Below are positions 42,110 through 50,460 of a stretch of 50,460 bases of DNA, piece after piece (positions within the stretch are counted from its first letter, which is position 1; every line of letters starts with the position of its first letter). Below the pieces are notes generated by a model. The model was not told where the DNA came from. It saw nothing but the letters and a program-made list of their open reading frames with translations, and did not search any database. Origin of the DNA: an uncultured Monoglobus sp. Lineage in GTDB: Bacteria > Bacillota > Clostridia > Monoglobales > Monoglobaceae. Position numbers and translations under genes: made by a program. The stretch spans positions 1-50,460 of the forward strand of contig CANQLT010000008.1 of the NCBI GenBank assembly GCA_947624775.1. Direction: 5' to 3'.

Positions 42110-44041
42110 ATGAGTGAATTTATTGATCTGATAAAACGGCGGGATATGGACGGCGTCAAGGAGATGCTCTCCCACAGCGCCAGACTTGTGGACGAGTGTG
42201 ACGAAAATGGTATATCCGCGGCGTTCCATATGATAAGGACCGGCGATATGAAGTGGGTGAAGTTTTTGGTTGAATACACTTTCGCCAGCTTTAACGAGTG
42301 CGATTTCAGGCATCGCGGCGCGCTGCACGAGGCGGTCATGACCGGCGATCTTGAAATAGTCAAATACTTTGTGGAGCGCGTGGGCCTTGACCCCTGCCAG
42401 GGCGACAGACATCTGATAACGCCGTTTGAGCTGGCAAGGGAGCACGGCTTTGCCGATATAGAAAAATATTTTGAACAGGTTGTCGGCTGCAAATTCGAGG
42501 ATATGTACCAAAACCCCGTGCGCCGCGGATTTTACGCCGACCCTTCGATAGTGCGCGTTGGCGAGGACTACTACATGGTGAACTCGTCGTTCGTGTTCTT
42601 CCCCTGCATACCGATCTCCCACTCGACCGATCTGGTGCATTGGCAGAGCATAGGCCACGCCATAACCAACCCCGAGTGGGCGCACCTTGACGGTCTCGAG
42701 GGAGGCAGAGGCTACTGGGCGCCCGATATATCATACCACAACGGAAAGTTCTACATAACGGCCACCCTGCGCTACAACGACAGCGAGAAAGTGAAGCGCA
42801 GACAGATAATTGTGTCGTCCGAAAAGCCCGAGGGCCCGTATTCCGAGCCCGTGTTTATCGACGAGGACGGCATCGACCCGTCTCTGTTCACCGATGTGGA
42901 CGGCAGACGCTACATGCTGCTGAACCGCGGCGCGAGAATTTTTGAGCTCAACGAGGACGCCACCGAAAAGATCTCCGAGGCGAAGCTCCTCTATTACGGC
43001 GACAACAAGCGTGCTCCCGAGGGCCCGCATTTGATACACAAGGACGGGTACTACTATCTGTTCCAGGCCGAGGGCGGCACAGGGGAGCAGCACTGCGTGA
43101 CCGTTTCGCGCAGCAAGACGCTGATGGGCGTGTATGAGCCTTGCCCTTATAACCCGATACTGACGCAGCGCGACTACACCGCGCCTATCACCTGCGCGGG
43201 CCACGCAAAGCCGGTGCAGACTCAGGACGGCGACTGGTACGTGGTGTACCTCTGCAACAGGAGCCTTGACGGAAAATACGCCATGCTCGGCCGCGAGACC
43301 TGCCTCGACCCTATCACATGGACGCCCGACGGCTGGCCGATCGTTAATAATCTGAACGGCCCCAGCACTCTCCAGAAAAAGCCCAAGCTGAAACCCGCGC
43401 CCAATGAGCCCGGAGCCAGCTACGACAGCTTTGACGACGGAAAGATAAAGCCGTTCTGGATGTTCTCGGGAATCCCCGAGGAGGACGGATTCAGGCTTGA
43501 GAACAGCAGACTGTACATAAAGGGCTCAAGAGAGCCGCTCAGCTCCAGAAAAGCGACTAACTTTATTGTGCGCCGCCAGCCCGACTTCAACTTCGACGTT
43601 ATCTGCAAGATGGACGTCCTGCCCGATCTTGACTACGAGCAGAACTACGGCCTGACAGGATACTACGACGAGCTGACCTACTTTACATTCGGAATTTACA
43701 GAAACGGCGAAAGAGGCTACGCGCTCAAGCTGTTCGAGAAGATAGACGATGTGGAGCGGTTCACCCACTATGTGGGTCTGCCGGGCCTCACCGACACCAT
43801 ATATTTAAAGATCGAGACCGACGGCCTGCGCCGCGTGTTCTCATACAGCATAGACGGAACGAATTACAGAAAAGTATACACAGCGGACAACATTTACTAC
43901 CTTTGCGCCCAGGCGATCAAAAAGGGCAAGCGCTTCACGGGCGCTATGGTTGGCATGTACGCCTACAGCGGAAAGGACGAGCCCATATACGCCGCTTTTG
44001 ATGAGTTCCGCTGCATCAGGAGACATTTCAGAGATGAATAA
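42110..44041 (+). CDS. Ankyrin-repeat/GH43 fusion glycoside hydrolase, probably cytoplasmic
   Basis: 643 residues with no signal peptide. Residues 1-125 are ankyrin-like repeats (DMDGVKEMLSHSARLVDECDENGISAAFHMI; GALHEAVMTGDLEIVKYFVE). Residues 135-430 are a five-bladed GH43 domain with D144 (base, FYADPS), D256 (pKa modulator, DGIDPS), E304 (acid, APEGPH) and H364 near the calcium site. Residues 435-640 are a beta-sandwich of the type found at the C-terminus of beta-xylosidase-like GH43 enzymes. It should release arabinose or xylose from oligosaccharides taken into the cell. An ankyrin N-terminus on GH43 is unusual and suggests docking to another protein. The ATG follows GAGGTG and overlaps are with the next gene only. 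Confidence 0.88.
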   Translation: MSEFIDLIKRRDMDGVKEMLSHSARLVDECDENGISAAFHMIRTGDMKWVKFLVEYTFASFNECDFRHRGALHEAVMTGDLEIVKYFVERVGLDPCQGDRHLITPFELAREHGFADIEKYFEQVVGCKFEDMYQNPVRRGFYADPSIVRVGEDYYMVNSSFVFFPCIPISHSTDLVHWQSIGHAITNPEWAHLDGLEGGRGYWAPDISYHNGKFYITATLRYNDSEKVKRRQIIVSSEKPEGPYSEPVFIDEDGIDPSLFTDVDGRRYMLLNRGARIFELNEDATEKISEAKLLYYGDNKRAPEGPHLIHKDGYYYLFQAEGGTGEQHCVTVSRSKTLMGVYEPCPYNPILTQRDYTAPITCAGHAKPVQTQDGDWYVVYLCNRSLDGKYAMLGRETCLDPITWTPDGWPIVNNLNGPSTLQKKPKLKPAPNEPGASYDSFDDGKIKPFWMFSGIPEEDGFRLENSRLYIKGSREPLSSRKATNFIVRRQPDFNFDVICKMDVLPDLDYEQNYGLTGYYDELTYFTFGIYRNGERGYALKLFEKIDDVERFTHYVGLPGLTDTIYLKIETDGLRRVFSYSIDGTNYRKVYTADNIYYLCAQAIKKGKRFTGAMVGMYAYSGKDEPIYAAFDEFRCIRRHFRDE

Positions 44042-44831
44042 GACAGGATTTATCGGTGCCGGCAAAGTCGGCACCGCTTTCGGTAGTTATATTAAATCGC
44101 GGGGCGCGGATCTCGCGGGTTATTATTCGCGGACGCGCTCTCACGCGGAGGCGGCGGCCGAATACACGGACAGCCGCGCCTATGAGAGCATGGGCGCCCT
44201 TATCGCGGACTGCGATATGATATTTGTCACGGTCGCCGACGGCGCGATAGAGGAGGTCGCGGAAAATATCGCCGCGCTTGATCTGAGTCTCGGCGGCAAA
44301 ACATTCTGCCACACCTCGGGCGCGCTTTCAAGCGAGGTCTTGCGGGAGCTGAAAGAGCGCGGAGCTGAGACCGCGAGCGCCCACATGCTGCTGGCGGTGA
44401 GCGATCGGAGCTGCGATTTTTCGGACGCGTTTTTCACCATTGAGGGAGACTGCGAAAAGGCGGCGGCTCTGCTCGACGTCTGCGGAAATAAATATAAGAT
44501 AATCAAGCCCGAGAGCAAGGTGCTCTACCACGCGGCGGCGGTGTTTGCCAGTAATTTCGCGGTGGGTCTTTCGGATATCGCCTGCGGGCTTTTGGGAGAC
44601 TGCGGCTTTTCGGACGGCGAGGCTCTCGCCGCGCTGTCGCCGCTGATTATAAACAACGCGCGGAACATAACCGAAAAAGGCCCCAAAGCGGCGCTGACGG
44701 GCCCCGTGGCGCGCGGCGACTTCGGCACGGTCAAGCGCCACCTTGACTGCCTGTCAACCGCCCCACTCGCCAAAGAGGTATACGAGATAATGACAAAGGT
44801 TTTGATAAAAATGACACAACGTAGTGATTAG
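44034..44831 (+). CDS. DUF2520-type Rossmann-fold oxidoreductase
   Basis: 265 residues. NKTGFIGAGKVGTAFG is a nucleotide-binding loop; residues 1-120 form the Rossmann domain and the rest a helical domain (YHAAAVFASNFAVGLSDIACGLL, LTGPVARGDFGTVKRHL), the pattern of DUF2520 proteins related to 6-phosphogluconate dehydrogenase-like enzymes. The substrate is unknown. It begins eight bases inside the GH43 gene, so the two are translationally coupled. Confidence 0.85.
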   Translation: MNKTGFIGAGKVGTAFGSYIKSRGADLAGYYSRTRSHAEAAAEYTDSRAYESMGALIADCDMIFVTVADGAIEEVAENIAALDLSLGGKTFCHTSGALSSEVLRELKERGAETASAHMLLAVSDRSCDFSDAFFTIEGDCEKAAALLDVCGNKYKIIKPESKVLYHAAAVFASNFAVGLSDIACGLLGDCGFSDGEALAALSPLIINNARNITEKGPKAALTGPVARGDFGTVKRHLDCLSTAPLAKEVYEIMTKVLIKMTQRSD

Positions 44832-44885
44832 CGAATTACGGTTGTAGGGGACGGCTGTGGCCGCCTGATTCGCAAATCCCCGTAG

Positions 44886-45045
44886 GGCCGGATGCCAACA
44901 TCCGGCCGGCGGCATGTGGGCATGCCGCCCTACACCATTAAATACAATCACGCAAAAAATGCCGTAGGGGACGACGCCCCCGACGTCCTGGCTCGCCCTC
45001 TTTGAAGAGGGAGAGCTGTCAGCGAAGCTGACTGAGAGGGAGATG
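44886..45045. repeat. GTAGGG-type hairpin repeats
   Basis: Two abutting perfect 9-bp hairpins, GGCCGGATG/CATCCGGCC (44886-44907) and GGCGGCATG/CATGCCGCC (44908-44929), are flanked by GTAGGG and CCCTAC. A further GTAGGGGACGACGCCCCC stretch and a GAGGGAGAGCTGTCAGCGAA stretch continue to about 45045. These are of the dispersed non-coding repeat type common in gut Clostridia. No gene in 44832-45091. Confidence 0.55.
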
Positions 45046-45091
45046 TGAAAAATTTATAAAAGCGCCGCAAGGGCGATAAAGGAGATTTCTT

Positions 45092-45382
45092 ATGATAACA
45101 ACAAAACAGCGGGCGTATCTGCGCGGGCTTGCCAACCGCGTTCCCGCCCTGTACCAAATAGGAAAAGACGGCATAAACGAGAACGTGATAAAACAGACTC
45201 TTGACGCTCTTGAGGCGAGAGAGCTGATAAAATTCCACGTTCTCGACAGCGCGTTCATGACCGCGCGCGAGGCGGCGGGCGAGCTTATGGAGGCCACCGA
45301 CTCGGACGTGGTGCAGGTCATAGGCAACAAATTCGTGCTGTACAAAGAATCAAAAGACCACAAGCAGATAGTGCTTGACTGA
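45092..45382 (+). CDS. yhbY: YhbY-family CRM-domain RNA-binding protein
   Basis: 96 residues, whole-length CRM domain: TTKQRAYLRGLANRVPALYQIGKDGINENV and VVQVIGNKFVLYKESKD. Bacterial YhbY associates with pre-50S subunits. GGAG precedes the ATG; sbcD follows after 13 bases. Confidence 0.93.
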   Translation: MITTKQRAYLRGLANRVPALYQIGKDGINENVIKQTLDALEARELIKFHVLDSAFMTAREAAGELMEATDSDVVQVIGNKFVLYKESKDHKQIVLD

Positions 45383-45395
45383 CGGAGCTGATAAT

Positions 45396-46532
45396 ATGAA
45401 AATCATTCATCTGTCCGACCTGCATCTGGGAAAGCGGGTAAACGAGTTTTCGATGATGCAAGAGCAGGAAAACGCAATAGAACAAATTATAAAAATAACC
45501 CGTGACGAAAAACCCGACGCGGTGATAATCGCGGGCGACGTGTACGACAAGTCGCAGCCTTCTGCCGAGGCAGTGCGCCTTTTCGACAGGCTGATCTGCG
45601 GCCTGTCGGATATCTGCGCCCACGTTTTTGTCATCAGCGGGAACCACGACTCGGCGGAGCGCATAGCCTTCGGCGGCAGGATAATGGAGCGCGGCGGCGT
45701 GCATCTGTCGCCCGTGTATGACGGAAAAACCGAGCCTCATACCCTGCGCGACGAATACGGCGAGGTGGATTTTTTCATGCTGCCTTTTATAAAGCCGTCG
45801 CATGTGCGCGCGGTTTTTGAGGACCCGGACATAAGCTCGTATACCGACGCGGTTCGATGCGCAGTTGAGGCCATGAGAGTGAGACCCGACCACCGCAGCG
45901 TGCTGATAACTCACCAGTTCGTCACAGGCGCAGGCACCTGCGATTCCGAGGAAATTTCGGTGGGCGGCAGCGATAATGTGGACGCGTCGGTGTTCGAGCC
46001 GTTCGACTATGTGGCTCTCGGTCATATCCACGGCCCGCAGCATATAGGCAGAGAGACGATCCGATACTGCGGAACGCCGCTTAAATACTCGTTTTCCGAG
46101 GAGAACCATAAAAAGTCCGTGACGATAGTTGAGCTTAAAGAAAAGGGCGACGCGCGGATCAGCACGGTGCCGATCGTTCCGATACACGATATGCGAAGCA
46201 TAAAGGGCAAATACGACGAGCTGATGTCGAGGGAATTTTATGAGGGCACCCGAAAGGACGACTACCTCAGGGTCACGCTCACCGACGAGCGCGACATACC
46301 GAACGCGGTGTCGAGACTTAGAACGGTGTACCCCAATATAATGCGGCTGGATTACGACAATTCCCGCTCGCGCGCCGGAGCCGCGGAGCTTAAGGCGGCG
46401 GAAGCCGAGCTGAGGACGCCCGCGGAGCTGTTCGCCGAGCTTTTCAAAAAGCAGAACAACAAAGAAATGACCGACGAGCAGAAGGAGATCCTCGGCGGCA
46501 TGATCGAAAAAATATGGGAGGGTGAGCGATGA
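45396..46532 (+). CDS. sbcD: Exonuclease SbcD, nuclease subunit
   Basis: 378 residues from ATG 45396 (GGAG upstream); the longer frame from 45375 has no ribosome site. Metal motifs HLSDLHLGK, GDVYDKS, SGNHDS, THQF and GHIHGP define an Mre11-type nuclease. With SbcC it opens DNA hairpins and protein-blocked ends. Its stop overlaps sbcC by four bases. Confidence 0.95.
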   Translation: MKIIHLSDLHLGKRVNEFSMMQEQENAIEQIIKITRDEKPDAVIIAGDVYDKSQPSAEAVRLFDRLICGLSDICAHVFVISGNHDSAERIAFGGRIMERGGVHLSPVYDGKTEPHTLRDEYGEVDFFMLPFIKPSHVRAVFEDPDISSYTDAVRCAVEAMRVRPDHRSVLITHQFVTGAGTCDSEEISVGGSDNVDASVFEPFDYVALGHIHGPQHIGRETIRYCGTPLKYSFSEENHKKSVTIVELKEKGDARISTVPIVPIHDMRSIKGKYDELMSREFYEGTRKDDYLRVTLTDERDIPNAVSRLRTVYPNIMRLDYDNSRSRAGAAELKAAEAELRTPAELFAELFKKQNNKEMTDEQKEILGGMIEKIWEGER

Positions 46533-49285
46533 GACCTCTTAAACTGACCGTTTCGGCGTTCGGCCCCTACGCCGAAAAGACCGAGATAGACATGGAGGCG
46601 CTGGGCGAGCGCGGCCTGTATTTGATAACAGGCGACACGGGCGCGGGCAAGACCACTATCTTTGACGCGATAACCTACGCGCTGTACGGCGCGGCCAGCG
46701 GCGAGAACCGCGACCCGTCTATGATGCGCTCAAAATATGCCGAGCCTGACACTCCGACCTACGTGAAGCTTGTGTTTGAGTACGGCGGAAAAGTGTATAC
46801 CGTGAAAAGGAACCCCGAATACACGCGTCAGGCAAAGCGCGGCGGCGGCACCGCGACGCAGCGGGCGGAGGTCGAGCTGCGTCTGCCCGACGACAGGATA
46901 ATTACCAAAAACAAAGAGGTTTCAGACGAAATACGGAACATAATCGGGCTTGACCAAGAGCAGTTTTCAAAAATAGCCATGATAGCCCAGGGCGACTTTT
47001 TGAAGCTGCTGCTGGCGCCCACTTCGGAGCGGCAGATAATATTCCGCGATATATTCAAAACCGAGCGTTTCAGCGATTTGCAGAACGAGCTCAAAAACGC
47101 GGCCTCGGCCGCCTATGCCGAGTGCGAAAGGCTGAGCGGCGAGATCAGGCGCTGCGCCGATTCGGCGGTCTATGACGATGAGAAATACGGCGAGATTTTC
47201 GGCGCGGAATATATCAGAGTCGACGCGGCTGTCGAGGCGCTCGGCGAGATAATCGAGGCGGACGAGGCGAAAAGCGAAAACTTAGCGAGCGAGACGGAGC
47301 GGCTCGCGAAGAAACTTGAGGATATGAACCGCCGAATCGGAAAGGCGGAGGAAACCGAGGCGGCGCGTAAGGCGCTTGCCGACGCGGAGACGAAGCTCAA
47401 AGAGGCCGAGCCCAAACTCGCGCTGCTGAAAAACAATCTGGACGCCGAACGCGCCAAACAGCCCGAGCGGACCAAGCTCGAGTCGGAGGCGGCTGTGCTT
47501 GAGAGCGCCCTGCCCGATTACGACGAGTCCGACAAAATATCGGAAGTTCTAAAAACAAAACAAAGCGATGCGGCGAATGAAAATCAAAAAGCCGACGCGC
47601 TTAAAAATAAAATAAATGAGATAACCGAAAATTTAAGCGGGCTTAAACTTGAGAGGGAAAAGCTTTCGGGCGCGGGAGAGCGGTGCGAAAGGTTGGCGGC
47701 CGACATTGATAAAACCGAAACGCGCGAAAAGCGTTTGAAAGAGCTCAAAGACAGAACAGATAAACTGACAAAGCTCAAAAACACGCTGAAAAGCGCTCGG
47801 GAGAAATACCAAAAATTCGCGGCGGAGACCGACGAGTTCAAGCGGACTTCCGATCTGATGAACCGAGCATATTTAAACGAGCAGGCGGGAGTTCTCGCTG
47901 AAAATTTGGAGGACGGAGAGCCCTGTCCCGTGTGCGGTTCGCCGACACATCCGACGCCCGCCGTCAAGTCCGAGACAGCGCCGACCGAGGCGGAGCTCGA
48001 CGAGATCGGCGAGCGGCTCGAGAGCGCGGAGCGAGCGGAGCGGCAGGCATATGAGGCGGTCACCGAAATGCAGAGCCGCAAGGCGTCTCTTTCGGAGGAG
48101 TGCGAAAATCAAGGCTCGGAGCTGATGAATACCGCCGATTTGGACGAGATCGCGGAGCGTCTGCCCGAAACGCTCGGAGAGGCGGAGGAAGAGCTCAAAC
48201 GGCTGAGAACGGAGCTTAAAATCGAAAAATCCCGCGCGGCGCGGGCGGCGGAGCTTGAAAATCTGATCCCCGAAACCGAGAAAAGCCTGCGCGAGGCCGA
48301 GGCGGGATTGGCTGATTCCGAAAAGAAGATCGCGGCTCTCGGCGCCGAGATCGAAGAAAAGAGCGGCGCTCTCAAAAAACTGAGCGAAAAGCTCAAATAT
48401 GACAGCCGCGCTGACGCGGAAAAGCGGCTTTTAAAAATCGGCTCCGAGATCGGAAATATCGAGGCGGCGCTGAAATCTGCCGAAGAGAGCTTTGACAAAA
48501 AATCAACGGAGGTGTCGGCGCTGCGCGGCAGTGTCAAGTCGCTGTCTGAGCGTTTAAGTGGCGCGCCTGTTATCGACCTTGAAAAGTTGGCCGCCGAAAA
48601 GGCGGAGCTTGACCGCGAGTCGGCAAGGCTGAGAGAAACTTCAGCGGACATCGCGCTTGCCATAAAGACAAACAGAACGGCGAGAGACGGGATCGTGGGT
48701 TCAGCGGAAAAACTCGCGTCCGCCGAAAAAAGATATACCGCGGTGCGCGAAATGGCCGATACCGCGGGCGGAACCTTGAGAGGGCGCGAAAAAGTCATGC
48801 TCGAGACCTATGTCCAGGCCGCGTATTTTGACAAGATAATCGCCTGCGCCAACACCCGTTTGCTGATCATGACCGACGGCAGATACGAGCTCAGGCGCCA
48901 GGCGGAGGCGGACAACAACCGCAGCCAAAGCGGACTTGAACTCAGCGTGGTCGACCACTGGAGCGGCACCGAGCGCAGCGTGAAAACTCTGTCGGGCGGC
49001 GAGTCGTTCATGGCGTCGCTGGCATTGGCGCTTGGGCTTTCGGACGAGGTGCAGGCCTCGGCGGGAGGAATAGCCCTTGGCACAATGTTTGTAGACGAGG
49101 GCTTCGGCTCGCTTGATGAGGATTCCCTGCGTCAGGCGATAAACGCGCTGAGCGGTCTCACCGAGGGCAACCGCCTTGTGGGTATTATCTCGCATGTCGG
49201 AGAGCTAAAGCAGCGGATAGACAAGCAGATCATAGTAACCAAACAAAAAAGCGGCGGCAGCCGCGTGAAGATAGTGTGCGATTAA
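46529..49285 (+). CDS. sbcC: Exonuclease SbcC, ATPase subunit
   Basis: 918 residues, a Rad50-like ATPase. Walker A GDTGAGKTTI near residue 35, a long coiled coil broken by the zinc-hook CPVCGS near residue 468, signature TLSGGESFMASLALALG and Walker B GTMFVDEGFGSLD near the C-terminus. The overlap ATGA with sbcD indicates coupled translation of the complex. Confidence 0.95.
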   Translation: MRPLKLTVSAFGPYAEKTEIDMEALGERGLYLITGDTGAGKTTIFDAITYALYGAASGENRDPSMMRSKYAEPDTPTYVKLVFEYGGKVYTVKRNPEYTRQAKRGGGTATQRAEVELRLPDDRIITKNKEVSDEIRNIIGLDQEQFSKIAMIAQGDFLKLLLAPTSERQIIFRDIFKTERFSDLQNELKNAASAAYAECERLSGEIRRCADSAVYDDEKYGEIFGAEYIRVDAAVEALGEIIEADEAKSENLASETERLAKKLEDMNRRIGKAEETEAARKALADAETKLKEAEPKLALLKNNLDAERAKQPERTKLESEAAVLESALPDYDESDKISEVLKTKQSDAANENQKADALKNKINEITENLSGLKLEREKLSGAGERCERLAADIDKTETREKRLKELKDRTDKLTKLKNTLKSAREKYQKFAAETDEFKRTSDLMNRAYLNEQAGVLAENLEDGEPCPVCGSPTHPTPAVKSETAPTEAELDEIGERLESAERAERQAYEAVTEMQSRKASLSEECENQGSELMNTADLDEIAERLPETLGEAEEELKRLRTELKIEKSRAARAAELENLIPETEKSLREAEAGLADSEKKIAALGAEIEEKSGALKKLSEKLKYDSRADAEKRLLKIGSEIGNIEAALKSAEESFDKKSTEVSALRGSVKSLSERLSGAPVIDLEKLAAEKAELDRESARLRETSADIALAIKTNRTARDGIVGSAEKLASAEKRYTAVREMADTAGGTLRGREKVMLETYVQAAYFDKIIACANTRLLIMTDGRYELRRQAEADNNRSQSGLELSVVDHWSGTERSVKTLSGGESFMASLALALGLSDEVQASAGGIALGTMFVDEGFGSLDEDSLRQAINALSGLTEGNRLVGIISHVGELKQRIDKQIIVTKQKSGGSRVKIVCD

Positions 49286-49305
49286 TTTTTTAGGAGGGAG
49301 CTAAA

Positions 49306-49935
49306 ATGAAAAAAATTTTCGGAGTTGTTGTGGGAGGAATAATGGCGGGTTTCACGCTTTCGATAAGCTGCGCCGTTAAGCTCTCGGTCGAAAACGGTGT
49401 CATCGGCGCGTTTTTGTTCAGCCTCGGCCTGTTCACGATCATAACATTCGGGTTCGGGCTGTACACGGGCAAGGCGGGATATATAGCGACAAATCCGCCA
49501 TCGTACATAGGCGAGGTCGCGTTGGTGCTGCTGGGCAACTTTATCGGCTCGGCGATCGGCGGCACGTTGCTGGGGGCGACAAGGCCCGGAGCGGCGCTTA
49601 TCCCAAAGGCGGCCGAGCTGATGAGCGGAAAAATGGGCGACGGATTTATAAGCGTTTTTGTGCTCGCGGTGTTCTGCGGCATGCTTATGTTCATCGCGGT
49701 CGACGGCAGCCGCCGCCTGCGCGAGGCGAAAAATTTCACCGGCGCGCTGTTTATAGTCTGCCTGCCGGTGATGGTGTTTATCCTGTGCGGCTTTAACCAC
49801 AGCATAGCCGATATGGGATACTTTTTCATAAGCCGCTGCGCGAATGTAGCCAAGGCGCCGCTGTATTTTGTTTTGGCAATACTTGGCAACGCCCTCGGCT
49901 GCATGTTGATACCTTTGGCCGAAAAAGTTTCGTAA
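49306..49935 (+). CDS. Formate/nitrite transporter-family membrane protein
   Basis: 209 residues with six predicted membrane helices, somewhat shorter than the usual 250-280. CGFNHSIADM corresponds to the FNT pore motif (x-F-x-H-S-I-x-N-M), with the central histidine kept; LGNFIGSAIGG is also typical. It probably moves formate, nitrite or a similar small anion. It is 20 bases after sbcC with GGAGGGAG upstream. Close to hydE, which suits a formate- and hydrogen-producing metabolism. Confidence 0.88.
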   Translation: MKKIFGVVVGGIMAGFTLSISCAVKLSVENGVIGAFLFSLGLFTIITFGFGLYTGKAGYIATNPPSYIGEVALVLLGNFIGSAIGGTLLGATRPGAALIPKAAELMSGKMGDGFISVFVLAVFCGMLMFIAVDGSRRLREAKNFTGALFIVCLPVMVFILCGFNHSIADMGYFFISRCANVAKAPLYFVLAILGNALGCMLIPLAEKVS

Positions 49936-49940
49936 AAATA

Positions 49941-50056
49941 CACCTCATCAGTCAAGCTTCGCTTGACAGCTTCCCCTCAATGGGAAGCCTATATTTGCCT
50001 TCCCCTTGAGGGGAAGGTGGGTTTTTGCCCGTTCGGGCAAAAAGTCGGATGAGGTG
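49941..50056. repeat. MITE-like hairpin element with CACCTCATC ends
   Basis: About 116 bp bounded by CACCTCATC (49941-49949) and GATGAGGTG (50048-50056). Inside lie GTCAAGC/GCTTGAC (49951-49967), CCTTCCCC/GGGGAAGG (49998-50017) and TTTTTGCCC/GGGCAAAAA (50022-50043). The last can terminate transcription in either direction, which would serve the converging transporter and hydE genes. Confidence 0.65.
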
Positions 50057-50075
50057 GGAACCTATTCCCTAGTTC

Positions 50076-50460
50076 CTATTTCCTAATCTCTACGTTGTCC
50101 CCACGGTCTACTACTATTCTGTAGCCCGCGGCTCTTACTCTTTGTTCAAGGCAGCCGCGGCATTCGGCGGCCTCCTCGCCGGTGCATATCTTGTTTTCAT
50201 AAAGCTCGTATTTTTTCCTGACCGACACGGGCGACAGGTTGGGCATAACCACGTTGGCGCCCGCTTTGAGCCCCATCTCGCGCCCCAGCGGATGTATGGT
50301 GCCGAGGGCTGTGGTGGCGGGGATCAGAGCAGTGGGAAACATGAGCCGCAGAATAGAGATAAGGCGAAGCGTCAGCTCAAGGCTGCCGCTTTTTTTGTCC
50401 TTAAACGGCGTGTCCTTGTGGGTGATATACGGGCCTATCCCGATCATGTGGGGCACCAGC
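50076..50460 (-). CDS. hydE: [FeFe]-hydrogenase maturase HydE, C-terminal part
   Basis: The frame is open to the right edge, so only the last 127 or so residues of a protein of about 350 are visible. MIGIGPYITHKDTPF, LIPATTALGTIHPLGREMGLKAGANVVMPNLSP and LYENKICTGEEAAECRGC are HydE signatures. HydE is a radical SAM enzyme that helps to build the dithiolate bridge of the H-cluster. Its presence implies a [FeFe]-hydrogenase in this organism. Confidence 0.9.
   Translation of the reverse strand, partial: LVPHMIGIGPYITHKDTPFKDKKSGSLELTLRLISILRLMFPTALIPATTALGTIHPLGREMGLKAGANVVMPNLSPVSVRKKYELYENKICTGEEAAECRGCLEQRVRAAGYRIVVDRGDNVEIRK

Overview
The window looks like a chromosomal stretch from an anaerobic, fermentative, low-motility-information Clostridia member (Bacillota), probably a gut or rumen pectin degrader. 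The reasons are: sigma-A promoters of the TTGACA-17-TATAAT type, strong GGAGG or GGTGA ribosome sites, secreted polysaccharide lyases with Thr/Pro-rich linkers, clostridial families (DUF4364, DUF4830, BlaI/BlaR1-type M56 sensor, long HPF), a [FeFe]-hydrogenase maturase (HydE) fragment at the right edge, and repeated GTAGGG and CACCTCATC hairpin elements in the spacers. Affinity to pectinolytic Clostridia such as Monoglobus is an inference. No rRNA, tRNA, CRISPR array, phage or insertion sequence was seen.

Layout. 1-5.2 kb (-): two tandem secreted PL1 pectate lyases in one operon, the second cut by the left edge. 5.3-5.7 kb: a compact element with a 27-residue hydrophobic peptide gene and a convergent small RNA. 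5.8-7.9 kb (-): a Sir2 deacetylase followed by a MocR-type regulator that has lost its PLP lysine. 8.2-12.3 kb (+): BlaI repressor, BlaR1-type membrane peptidase and a WG-repeat secreted protein, with a TACAnnTGTA operator in the promoter. 12.4-13.5 kb: galE. 13.5-15.3 kb (-): lipoprotein, nitroreductase, rpsT. 15.5-18.9 kb (+): lysine/diaminopimelate operon asd-dapA-dapB-ACT. 18.9-21.2 kb (-): a PL9 pectate lyase. 21.3-21.8 kb (-): DinJ/YafQ toxin-antitoxin pair. 21.9-22.1 kb: a candidate structured RNA. 22.2-23.4 kb (-): hpf and a DUF4830 gene. 23.5-32.9 kb (+): a housekeeping run (rsuA-like, pdxY-like, yifB/comM, trmL, degV, DUF4364, alaS, HIT, prmA). 33.0-34.8 kb (+): secreted L,D-transpeptidase and a small HTH gene. 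35.0-37.4 kb (-): yfcE-coaX-malic enzyme operon behind a leader hairpin. 37.6-38.7 kb (+): three small unknown proteins. 38.8-41.4 kb (+): CE4 deacetylase, MATE pump. 41.5-41.9 kb: a second copy of the peptide/small-RNA element, in opposite orientation. 42.1-44.8 kb (+): an ankyrin-GH43 fusion and a DUF2520 gene. 45.1-49.9 kb (+): yhbY, sbcD, sbcC, formate/nitrite-type transporter. 50.1 kb to the end (-): hydE, partial.

How the parts fit. Secreted PL1 and PL9 lyases would cut homogalacturonan outside the cell, and the GH43 enzyme, with no signal peptide, would act on arabinose- or xylose-containing oligomers inside. The PL1 and PL9 promoters share an ATGGnAGCAGA motif at the same distance from the -35 box, which suggests common control.

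The best candidate for an undescribed system is the pair of elements at 5.3-5.7 kb and 41.5-41.9 kb. Each has a promoter, a long structured leader with a conserved AATAAAA-loop hairpin whose stem sequences differ but still pair, a 27-residue membrane-peptide gene ending in V-x-Q or P-V-Q, and a convergent, perfectly promoted RNA of about 95 nt that ends at the peptide's stop codon. Terminal repeats would let the mRNA 5' leader pair with its own read-through 3' end. This is the logic of a type I toxin-antitoxin locus, but I do not recognise the family.
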